The notes below the pieces were generated by a model. It ran no database searches. It saw only the letters and a program-made list of their open reading frames with translations, and was not told where the DNA came from. Shown one piece after another: positions 24,350 to 31,769 of a stretch of DNA of 36,558 bases (positions are counted from its first letter, which is position 1; the number at the start of each line of letters is the position of its first letter). Position numbers and translations under genes: made by a program. The DNA comes from JBBQXY01 sp051004815 (lineage in GTDB: Bacteria; Chloroflexota; Ktedonobacteria; Ktedonobacterales; Ktedonobacteraceae), in the NCBI GenBank assembly GCA_051004815.1, contig JBPCJY010000026.1, forward strand, positions 1 to 36,558, written 5' to 3'.

Positions 24350-27117
24350 TAGCTTTTGCGTTTCTTCCTTTGTAGCATAAATAGCAGATTCAGCGCATCT
24401 AGCGGCGTAATCGCGCACACATCTATACTATCCAGGGACGACTCTTGCCCATCGTGCTCTAACGTCTGTGCGACCAGCCGCGCCTCTTCACTTTGCCACT
24501 CGTAACGCTCGTTGCTCTCAGCAACCAGTACACGCCCACCATTCTGGGTCGCCAACGAGTACTGCATCGGTGATAATGCCTGACCATTGGGCAACGTCAC
24601 CAATTTCGCGGCGATATTCTCTTTGCTTGTCTCCAGGTGCTGCAATATCTCTTCCGCACGACGCACGATGCTCGGTGGCATCCCCGCCAGTTTTGCCACA
24701 TGCACACCATAACTTCGCCCGATACAGCCAGGGGTCACGCGGTGCAGAAAGACGATCTCCCCCTGTTTATCATCGCTAATCGCCATGGTATACACATGAC
24801 AGTGCGGCAATTCATCGGCCAGCGCGGCTAACTCATGATAGTGAGTCGCGAACAACGTACGCGCCCCCGTCATAGTATGTAAATGTTCCACAACCGCCCG
24901 TGCAATCGCCAGACCATCATACGTACTCGTTCCACGCCCGATTTCATCGAGAATAATCAAGCTATGGCGCGTCGCGTGGTGCAGAATAGTCGCCGTCTCT
25001 TCCATCTCCACCATAAACGTGCTTTTCCCTGACGCAATGTCATCCTCCGCTCCCACGCGGGTAAAGATGCGATCCACCAATCCGATGCGTGCGCTCCGTG
25101 CCGGTACAAAACTGCCAATCTGCGCGAGCAGCGTAATTAAAGCAACCTGGCGCAAGTAGGTTGACTTGCCCGCCATATTCGGCCCCGTCAATAGCACAAT
25201 GCGCTCGCCATTTTCAGCCTCGAGCCGCGCATCATTGGGAATGAACGCATCACCATCCAGCGTGAACTCGACAACCGGATGCCGCCCGCCCACAATCTCT
25301 AAACCTGAGCCATGTTCCAACGTGGGGCGTACATACCCCTGGTGGGCCGCTACCTCGGCCAAACTTAATAGCACATCCACCATCGCGACCGCCGTAGCGG
25401 TTGCCATGACTTGCGGATAAAAAACACTCAGTTGGCGCAAAACATCGGCATAGATGCTGCGTTCCATCTCCTCAATACGCTCCGTCGCGCTCAGGATACG
25501 TGCCTCGTGCTCTTTCAGTTCGGGCGTGATAAAACGCTCAGCATTGACCAGCGTCTGCTTGCGCATATAATCGCTCGGCACCAGTTTCGCGTTCTTATTG
25601 CTGACCTCGATATAGTAGCCAAAGACCTTGTTAAAGCCAGCCTTGAGTGTCTTGATACCCGTGCGTTCGCGCTCGCGCCCCTCTAAGGAGGCAATCCAAC
25701 GCCGCGAATCGCTAATCGAGGCAATCAATTCGTCCAACTCAGCATGAAATCCGACCCGTATCAATCGATCATCATCACCCTCATCCCTGGCACTGGCACG
25801 AGCCAGCGACTTCCCAATCAAATCCGCTACTTGTGGACAAGGATCAAGCTGCTCAGCCAGTTCAGCCAGCAGGCGAGTATTACAACCTTGCAGCAATTCA
25901 CGTAATCGCGGAATGGCTCCCAGGTAATTGCGTAAGGCCACCACTTCATTAGGTACCGCACTACCCTGGCGTACACGTCCCGCGATACGTTCCAGGTCGC
26001 CAAATCCCTGCAAGCACATAGCAAAACGGCTGCGCAAAGCCGGACTTTCAAACAGTTCCTCGACGCTCTCCAGCCGCGCATCCAATTCATTTAAATCCAG
26101 CAATGGTTGCATAAGCGTGCGTCGCAACTGCCGCGCCCCCATTGGCGTCAGTGTTCTATCCAGCACACTCAGCAAACTCCCCTGCACAGTACCACTGCGC
26201 GACCCTTGCAACAAATCGAGATTGCGCTGTGTATGCGCATCCAGCACCATATAACTGGTGGTGCGATACGAACGCAACCCCGTCAACAGCGTCAGGAGCG
26301 CAGCGTTCATCTTCTCTAAATAGGCAATAATCGCGCCCGCCGCTGCGATAGCCTGCGGCACCTGGGAGCACCCATAGGCGTCTAATGACTGCACGCCAAA
26401 TTGCCGACACAGCCGCGTGCGAGCAGCATCTTGCTCAAAGAAATATGGCGGACAATAGGTGGTTGTCATGGACTTGGATGGAAACTGGTAGCTATCGGCG
26501 CGACTGCCCTCCACCAACAAACATTCCACTGGCACCAAACGCTGCAATTCCGCCTCTAATGCCGTTGGCAACTCATCAGGTGTAAACCACGTCACCATAA
26601 ATTCGCCCGTGCTTACATCGACAGCCGCCAACCCTGTTTGTGTGCGTGCAGAGGCAATAGCCACCAGATAATTATTTTGCCGCGTCGGTAGCAGGCTCGG
26701 TTCCGAAAGCGTCCCCGCCGTCAAGATACGAGTCACCGCCCTATCCACCACACCATGTCCTACTTCGCCCACCTGATCACAAGTTGGCCCACAATCAATA
26801 TTCTTAGTCGCACGCACTCCATCAAGACCACTTGTCTTTCCTGATTGGTGGGTAAGCTGTTCGCAAATCGCCACCTTGTAGCCCTTACCAACCAACTTGC
26901 CTAAATAATTTTCCAATGCATGTACTGGTATCCCTGCTAACGGTACACGCTCATGCTCACCATACGCACGACTTGTCAAAACAATTTGTAACTCACGAGC
27001 CGCAATCTCTGCATCCTTATCAAAGGTTTCGTAGAAATCCCCCACCTGATACATAAGGATGGCGTCGGGATACTGGCTTTTTATGCGCAGGTATTGCCTG
27101 CGGGCAGGCGTTGTCAT
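24349..27117 (-). CDS. mutS: DNA mismatch repair protein MutS
   Basis: This 922-residue MutS recognises mismatches. GDFYETF at 26-32 contains the Phe-x-Glu wedge (F28, E30). Connector, lever and clamp regions follow, including GYYIEVSNKNAKLVPSDYMR. The C-terminal ATPase has Walker A GPNMAGKS (645-652), the ABC-type STFMVEMEETATIL, Walker B LIILDEIGRGTSTYDG and TLFATHYHEL. The tail after YGVHVAKLAGMP holds a HhH-like helix (EILQHLE) and about 80 less conserved residues. It is the first gene of a mutS-mutL operon and has a clear promoter at 27181-27209. Confidence 0.97.
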   Translation of the reverse strand: MTTPARRQYLRIKSQYPDAILMYQVGDFYETFDKDAEIAARELQIVLTSRAYGEHERVPLAGIPVHALENYLGKLVGKGYKVAICEQLTHQSGKTSGLDGVRATKNIDCGPTCDQVGEVGHGVVDRAVTRILTAGTLSEPSLLPTRQNNYLVAIASARTQTGLAAVDVSTGEFMVTWFTPDELPTALEAELQRLVPVECLLVEGSRADSYQFPSKSMTTTYCPPYFFEQDAARTRLCRQFGVQSLDAYGCSQVPQAIAAAGAIIAYLEKMNAALLTLLTGLRSYRTTSYMVLDAHTQRNLDLLQGSRSGTVQGSLLSVLDRTLTPMGARQLRRTLMQPLLDLNELDARLESVEELFESPALRSRFAMCLQGFGDLERIAGRVRQGSAVPNEVVALRNYLGAIPRLRELLQGCNTRLLAELAEQLDPCPQVADLIGKSLARASARDEGDDDRLIRVGFHAELDELIASISDSRRWIASLEGRERERTGIKTLKAGFNKVFGYYIEVSNKNAKLVPSDYMRKQTLVNAERFITPELKEHEARILSATERIEEMERSIYADVLRQLSVFYPQVMATATAVAMVDVLLSLAEVAAHQGYVRPTLEHGSGLEIVGGRHPVVEFTLDGDAFIPNDARLEAENGERIVLLTGPNMAGKSTYLRQVALITLLAQIGSFVPARSARIGLVDRIFTRVGAEDDIASGKSTFMVEMEETATILHHATRHSLIILDEIGRGTSTYDGLAIARAVVEHLHTMTGARTLFATHYHELAALADELPHCHVYTMAISDDKQGEIVFLHRVTPGCIGRSYGVHVAKLAGMPPSIVRRAEEILQHLETSKENIAAKLVTLPNGQALSPMQYSLATQNGGRVLVAESNERYEWQSEEARLVAQTLEHDGQESSLDSIDVCAITPLDALNLLFMLQRKKRKS

Positions 27118-27180
27118 CTTAACTTACTCTCTACTTTACAAAGTCCGGCATGCCTGTTTTGATTGAAACACTTGTCCTTA

Positions 27181-27209
27181 CTTATACTTCATTCTGTCTA
27201 ACTTGTCAA
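27181..27209 (-). promoter_or_regulatory. Promoter of the mutS-mutL operon
   Basis: On the minus strand TTGACA (27209-27204) and TATAAG (27186-27181) are 17 nt apart, a near-consensus housekeeping promoter about 64 nt before the mutS ATG. Confidence 0.75.
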
Positions 27210-27229
27210 AAAATGGTACATCTTGCGCC

Positions 27230-27474
27230 ATATTTCCCTGAAATCCACTCATAACTCGCGGCCATGGTCATCCTGAGCGTAGCGAAGGATCTCTCGCGGG
27301 GTAAGCACGAATGCCCACCCATTGAAAACGCTAATGAGTATGGTCATCCTGAGCGCAGCGAAGGATCTCTTGCGGGTCCCTCCCCGATCCTTCGCTGCGC
27401 TCAGGATGACCGCCGTGCGAAAGGCCCCGCCTCCGGTGCATGCCCCCAGTTAGGAGTGGATTTCAGATATTTCC
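27230..27474. mobile_element. MITE-like element with 13-bp inverted ends and 8-bp target duplication
   Basis: CTGAAATCCACTC (27238-27250) is matched by its exact complement GAGTGGATTTCAG (27454-27466); with one mismatch the ends extend to 19 bp (18 matching). The element is flanked by ATATTTCC at 27230-27237 and again at 27467-27474, an 8-bp direct repeat expected from transposition. The 229-bp interior has no transposase and carries three copies of the GTCATCCTGAGCG repeat. It was therefore probably mobilised in trans. Confidence 0.8.
27266..27411. repeat. GTCATCCTGAGCG repeats: two direct copies and one inverted
   Basis: GGTCATCCTGAGCGYAGCGA followed by AGGATCTC occurs at 27266 and 27342; a reversed copy lies at 27386-27411. 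Copies two and three form a perfect 26-bp stem (27342-27367 with 27386-27411, 18-nt loop). This sequence type is known as an interspersed repeat in many bacterial genomes and is often mistranslated as VILSVAKDLS-type peptides. Confidence 0.9.
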
Positions 27475-27563
27475 CGTTGACAATATTTCAACTGTACCAT
27501 ATGCTAGCAAACAGCAGTTTTATTGCTTACAAAGAAGTTTCGAAAGTGAGGCAATCAGGCACT

Positions 27564-28001
27564 ATGGGTGAACCACGCAATCCAATGGACGTCAAACCTG
27601 GCTACCGAGGCCGAGCTTTTACCTCTGATCTCAGCGGTCAGGAATTCTGGCTGGTTGTTGATAAAGGCTTTCAGCCAATGGGGCTTGTCATGGGCAACTG
27701 CATTTATTCAATGGGTGCGATCCGCAACTGGCTGGTCGGCATTAAGGGCAACTTCCAAGGCGAACTGCGCGAATATTCCCAGGTCATGTATCAAGCACGC
27801 GAACTGGCCCTGAGCCGAATGCAATTTGAAGCCGACCAACTCGGTGCCGATGGCGTCATCGGTGTTGACATCAAGGTAGAATACCTGCACAATAACGAAT
27901 GGATGGAAGTGACCGCCGTCGGCACAGCCATTCGCTACGTTGGTGGTGGTCCGAACATGCCTCCCACTGGCCAGGGTCGCGTCACCATTCCCGCCAGCTA
28001 A
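27564..28001 (+). CDS. YbjQ/UPF0145-like heavy-metal-binding-domain protein
   Basis: A 145-residue protein from ATG 27564 (MGEPRNPMDVKPGYRGRAFT). YSQVMYQARELALSRMQFEADQLGADGVIGVDIKVEYL, ending in EVTAVGTAIRY, is the typical helix-strand pattern of the YbjQ-like (PF01906-type) domain. The open frame extends upstream, but that part is the MITE repeat and is not likely translated. An alternative ATG at 27501 has no ribosome binding site. The biochemical role of these pentameric small proteins is poorly known; the metal-binding label comes from the family name, as no Cys/His cluster is visible. Confidence 0.7.
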   Translation: MGEPRNPMDVKPGYRGRAFTSDLSGQEFWLVVDKGFQPMGLVMGNCIYSMGAIRNWLVGIKGNFQGELREYSQVMYQARELALSRMQFEADQLGADGVIGVDIKVEYLHNNEWMEVTAVGTAIRYVGGGPNMPPTGQGRVTIPAS

Positions 28002-28017
28002 TACAACTCACCTATTC

Positions 28018-28077
28018 TTTAGTAGGATGCTGAGCCTTTGTCGCCCGTGGGCGACAAAGGCTCAGCATCCTACTAAA
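28018..28077. repeat. Perfect 60-bp palindrome (29-bp arms, 2-nt centre)
   Basis: The arm TTTAGTAGGATGCTGAGCCT plus TTGTCGCCC (28018-28046) is followed by GT and then the exact complement (28049-28077). No T-tract follows on either strand, so it does not look like a normal intrinsic terminator, though RNA from it would form a very strong hairpin. It lies between the YbjQ-like gene and the cupredoxin gene. Confidence 0.95.
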
Positions 28078-28132
28078 AACCCTTGCGAACTGCCGTAGGC
28101 GGTGAGAAGTCAAAAAGAAAAGAAAACCTATC

Positions 28133-28540
28133 ATGAAAAAAGGGCTTATACCTTGCCTACTTCTCATACTCTGTAGCTTCTCTCTCGTCTCCTGTGGCGG
28201 CTCAACTAGCCCAGCAGGCTCAACAACCGTACAAGTAACACTCTCTGACTACAACATCAATTCGTCGCTCACCACCTTCTCGGTCCACACTCCTTATCAC
28301 TTTGAAGTCACCAATAAAGGCATCGTCAACCACGAATTTATGATTATCCCACCCATGGTGGGTGAATTGTCCATGGATGAGATACACAAAACAGCACTGG
28401 CTTATATCGATGTAGTCGCCCCCGGCGAAACAAAAACGTTGGACTATACCTTTACCAAAGCGGCCTCCAACCTGGAATTTGCCTGCCATATCGGCCACCA
28501 CTATCTACTCGGAATGCACCTTGCTATTAAAATTGCGTAA
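28133..28540 (+). CDS. Cupredoxin-like lipoprotein
   Basis: This 135-residue protein has a lipoprotein signal: basic MKKG, a hydrophobic core and lipobox L-V-S-C21, so it should be anchored outside the cytoplasmic membrane. The mature part is a cupredoxin fold with type-1 copper ligands in the expected places: H67 (VNHEFM), C118, H123 and M128 (spacing C-x4-H-x4-M in FACHIGHHYLLGM). It could carry electrons or bind copper, as auracyanin-like proteins do in other Chloroflexota. The ribosome binding site is weak. The neighbouring genes give no pathway. Confidence 0.85.
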   Translation: MKKGLIPCLLLILCSFSLVSCGGSTSPAGSTTVQVTLSDYNINSSLTTFSVHTPYHFEVTNKGIVNHEFMIIPPMVGELSMDEIHKTALAYIDVVAPGETKTLDYTFTKAASNLEFACHIGHHYLLGMHLAIKIA

Positions 28541-28568
28541 AAATAGATTGGTAACGTCTCCATATAGC

Positions 28569-28597
28569 TTGACATGCCCATAACCATCATCTACAAT
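28569..28597 (+). promoter_or_regulatory. Consensus promoter for the kinase-WD40 gene
   Basis: TTGACA (28569-28574) and TACAAT (28592-28597) with 17-nt spacing, about 53 nt before ATG 28650. A purine-rich AAGGAG site precedes the ATG. Confidence 0.8.
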
Positions 28598-28649
28598 CAA
28601 GCAGTCAAGGCGTAACGTTCGCCTTTCACCTCTAAGGAGACAACATCAA

Positions 28650-30458
28650 ATGGATGATCGTGAGGGGCAACAGATCGGACAGTATCGCCTTATCCGGTTT
28701 ATTGGTCAGGGTGGCTTTGGTAAAGTCTACATGGGCGAACACATGACCCGCAAGACGCTGGTGGCCATCAAATTACTACCGTCAGACTTGTCTCGCGAGG
28801 AGGTAGACAAGTTCCTGGCACAAGTCAGCATTGCCTCTGCTTTCAATCATCCCCATATTATTCGTATCCTTGAATTTGGCGAACAGAACGGCACTCCCTT
28901 CCTCGTGATGGACTATGCCCCCAATGGTTCATTGCGCGAGCTCCACCCTAGAGGAACACAACTCCCTATCACTACTATTGTTTCTTATGTCAAACAGATC
29001 ACTGACGCGCTCCAGTACATTCATGACCAGAATATGATACATCGCGACATCAAACCGCATAATATGCTCCTGGGGCCAAACCACGAGATTTTGCTCAGCG
29101 ATTTTGGTATTGCAGTCGCTTCCGAAAGTATGGGCTATCGACTACAAAAAGTGCAAGAGTTTGAGGGTACCATCCTGTACGCTGCACCTGAACAAATACG
29201 CGGTCGCTCTCGCTTTGCTAGCGACCAGTATGCTCTCGGCGTGCTCGTCTACGAATGGTTGAGCGGTAGCTGCCCCTTCTACGGCACAGTAGAGGAGGTA
29301 GCCAGCCAGCATACACTCGTCCCGCCACCACCTTTACGCGAGAAACTGCCTACCATCTCATCCGCCATCGAGCAGGTGGTGCTGAAAGCATTGGCGAAAG
29401 ATGTAGACAAGCGTTTTGAAAGCGTACAAGCATTTGCTATAGCATTGGAACGTGCTAGCCGATTAGAACACGACAGTAAACGACAATCTACCCCACACCC
29501 CTTGAACCCTTCTACCCCGCTCCCATTAACGATACCATCCTCTCAGGAGCGAGATGCAACACAGGAAGTTTTGCTCACGTACCGCGACCATAGCGATAAA
29601 ATACATATGTTAGCATGGTCGCCTGATGGTTCATCCATCGCTTCCAGCAGCCTGGATGAGACCATCAAACTATGGAATGCCACCACCGGTGAAACCATCC
29701 TTACGTACCGTGGTAACTCATTACAAGCCTTTGTGTTCACCTGGTCTCCTGATGGCCGGTATATCGCCTCTACTAGTGGCCTATCCTCTGAAGAAGTACA
29801 AGTCTGGGATACCACTAGCGGTCATTCCTCCGCGCTACATACCGCTTTTACCGCTCATACCGAGCAAATATACGCGCTCGCCTGGTCTCCTGATGGCAAA
29901 TATATCGCCTCGGCCAGCGACGACGCCACTGTCCAGGTCTGGAACGCTCTCACTGGCCACAGCGTTTTCACCTATCGTGGTCACACCCTTGGCGTGCAAA
30001 CTGTCACCTGGTCGCCCGATGGTACGCGTATCGCCTCCGGCAGTGCGGACAAGACCATCCAGGTCTGGGATGCCACCACTGGCGGCAATATCCTCGTCTA
30101 CTATGCCCATCACGACAAGATCAATGCCGTCACCTGGTCTCCGGGCGGAACCCATATCGCCTCAGCCAGCGACGACATAACCATGCAAGTATGGGACTCC
30201 TCCACCGGACGCAAAGCCTTAACCTATTCTGGCCATAGTGGCGGCGTGACCGCCGTCACCTGGTCTCCCAATGGCCTATACATTGCCTCGGCCAGCCTCG
30301 ATGAAACAGTTCAGGTCTTGCACGCTATCACCGGACGCACGCTCTACACTTTCACCGGCCACTCCGACTGGGTTAGCACCGTTGCCTGGTCTCCCGACAG
30401 CCAGCACATCGCCTCCGGCTCCTGGGACAAGACAGTACAAGTGTGGAAGATGAAATAA
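28650..30458 (+). CDS. Cytosolic Ser/Thr protein kinase with C-terminal WD40 propeller
   Basis: The 602-residue protein joins a Hanks-type kinase to seven WD40 repeats. Kinase motifs: glycine loop GQGGFGKV (19-26), AIK with Lys41, catalytic H131-R-D133 (MIHRDIKPHNMLL), D151-F-G153 and the APEQIRG segment. A Pro/Ser-rich linker (about 280-305) leads to seven repeats, each with the pattern 'H-S/T-x..AWSPDG..IAS.S.D.T.(I/V)QVW', enough for one closed propeller. No membrane helix is present between or around the domains, unlike PknB-type receptors. The propeller probably selects partners. The closely similar repeats suggest recent internal duplication. Substrate is unknown. Confidence 0.95.
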   Translation: MDDREGQQIGQYRLIRFIGQGGFGKVYMGEHMTRKTLVAIKLLPSDLSREEVDKFLAQVSIASAFNHPHIIRILEFGEQNGTPFLVMDYAPNGSLRELHPRGTQLPITTIVSYVKQITDALQYIHDQNMIHRDIKPHNMLLGPNHEILLSDFGIAVASESMGYRLQKVQEFEGTILYAAPEQIRGRSRFASDQYALGVLVYEWLSGSCPFYGTVEEVASQHTLVPPPPLREKLPTISSAIEQVVLKALAKDVDKRFESVQAFAIALERASRLEHDSKRQSTPHPLNPSTPLPLTIPSSQERDATQEVLLTYRDHSDKIHMLAWSPDGSSIASSSLDETIKLWNATTGETILTYRGNSLQAFVFTWSPDGRYIASTSGLSSEEVQVWDTTSGHSSALHTAFTAHTEQIYALAWSPDGKYIASASDDATVQVWNALTGHSVFTYRGHTLGVQTVTWSPDGTRIASGSADKTIQVWDATTGGNILVYYAHHDKINAVTWSPGGTHIASASDDITMQVWDSSTGRKALTYSGHSGGVTAVTWSPNGLYIASASLDETVQVLHAITGRTLYTFTGHSDWVSTVAWSPDSQHIASGSWDKTVQVWKMK

Positions 30459-30486
30459 GTTTTTTGACAGGAGGATTTTTACATTT

Positions 30487-31662
30487 ATGGCCTTTGACCT
30501 ACAACGCGCCCGCCAGGACACGCCCGGCTGCGCACATGTTCTCCATTTTAATAATGCGGGTTCCTCGCTCATGCCCACACCCGTCTTAGATGCAACGATC
30601 ACCCATCTTCAATTAGAAGCCAACATTGGCGGCTACGAAGCTGCCGAGCAGGCCAATTCTGCCATCGAACACGTCTATGATGCCATCGCTACCATGATCA
30701 ATTGTTCTCGCGACGAGGTCGCCATTATCGAAAATGCCACGCGTGCCTGGGACCAGGCCTTTTACTCCATCCACTTTAAGCCAGGAGATCGCATCCTTAC
30801 CGCCATGGCAGAGTACGCCAGCAACTACATCGCCTTTCTGCAAAGCGCTAAACACAGCGGCGCAATCGTCGAAGTCATTCCTAACGATACCCACGGACAA
30901 ATCTCTCTCTCAGCACTACGCAACGCCATCGATGACCGGGTCAAACTGATTGCCATCACTCATGTCCCCACCAGTGGTGGGCTGGTCAATCCCATCGCGG
31001 AGGTGGGCAAGATCGCACGCGAACACGGCATCCTCTACCTTGTCGATGCTTGCCAATCGGTTGGACAGATGCCCATCGACGTGCAACACATCGGCTGTGA
31101 TATGCTCTCCGCCACCGGTCGCAAGTACCTGCGCGGCCCACGCGGCACTGGCTTCCTTTACGTCCGCCAGGGAGTGATCGACCAACTGGAACCGCCCTTT
31201 CTGGATCTCTACGCGGCACAATGGGTTTCCGCGGACAGCTATGAAATACGCTCTACCGCCCGTCGTTTCGAGACATTTGAGACAAATGTTGCGGGTAAAA
31301 TTGGCTTAGGAGTCGCCGTTGATTACGCCTTGCAGTGGGATATAAATACGTTGTGGAGGCGCATTAAAACACTATCCTATGCCTTACGCACACAACTCAG
31401 CCTACTTCCAGGCGTCATTGTGCGCGATCGTGGCGTTACCCAATGTGGCATCGTCACCTTCACAGTCGAGGACAAAACATCCGACGAGATCGCACACGCA
31501 CTCAGAGATATGCACATCAACGTATCAATCTCGCAACGCAATGCCACGTTGCTCGATATGGATGCACGCGGTTTAACCAGCATGGTACGCGCCTCTGTCC
31601 ATTATTTCAATACCGAAGAGGAAGTTGTACGTTTCTGTCGGGCGATGGAGACGTTGCTGTAG
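30487..31662 (+). CDS. Class V aminotransferase-fold PLP enzyme
   Basis: This 391-residue enzyme is of the cysteine desulfurase/isopenicillin-epimerase-like branch. LHFNNAGSSLMPTPVLDA (from about 19) is the usual N-terminal substrate segment; THVPTSGGLVNPIAEVGKIA and LVDACQSVGQMPIDV (with the PLP-pyridine Asp) lead to SATGRKYLRGPRGTGFLYV, whose Lys213 should bind PLP. There is no conserved cysteine in the usual desulfurase loop position that I can recognise, so sulfur transfer is not certain. AGGAGG precedes the ATG. It follows the kinase gene by 28 nt and may be co-transcribed. EgtE-like C-S lyase is a possibility but unproven. Confidence 0.88.
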   Translation: MAFDLQRARQDTPGCAHVLHFNNAGSSLMPTPVLDATITHLQLEANIGGYEAAEQANSAIEHVYDAIATMINCSRDEVAIIENATRAWDQAFYSIHFKPGDRILTAMAEYASNYIAFLQSAKHSGAIVEVIPNDTHGQISLSALRNAIDDRVKLIAITHVPTSGGLVNPIAEVGKIAREHGILYLVDACQSVGQMPIDVQHIGCDMLSATGRKYLRGPRGTGFLYVRQGVIDQLEPPFLDLYAAQWVSADSYEIRSTARRFETFETNVAGKIGLGVAVDYALQWDINTLWRRIKTLSYALRTQLSLLPGVIVRDRGVTQCGIVTFTVEDKTSDEIAHALRDMHINVSISQRNATLLDMDARGLTSMVRASVHYFNTEEEVVRFCRAMETLL

Positions 31663-31687
31663 CCTTGAACCTGACAGCAATAATATC

Positions 31688-31716
31688 TTGACAGGCTTAT
31701 TGACCAGCCTTACAAT
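31688..31716 (+). promoter_or_regulatory. Consensus promoter for the restriction-modification gene
   Basis: TTGACA (31688-31693) and TACAAT (31711-31716) with a 17-nt spacer, 54 nt before ATG 31770. The RM gene therefore has its own strong promoter. Its boxes are identical to those of the kinase promoter. Confidence 0.75.
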
Positions 31717-31769
31717 GAACCAATACTATTGCGTTGCTGCTAAAAATCTTAGGAGACGGGGAATAGCTC

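Noticed and set aside
24350..24418. MutL start 69 nt further upstream inside mutS
   Set aside because: The conserved N-terminus begins after ATG 24349, which overlaps the mutS stop in a typical coupled TAATG.
27264..27563. Upstream 100-residue extension of the YbjQ-like protein
   Set aside because: It consists of translated GTCATCCTGAGCG repeats within a MITE; the domain starts after ATG 27564.
28018..28077. Intrinsic terminator at the 60-bp palindrome
   Set aside because: No T-tract follows on either strand; A residues follow on the plus strand.
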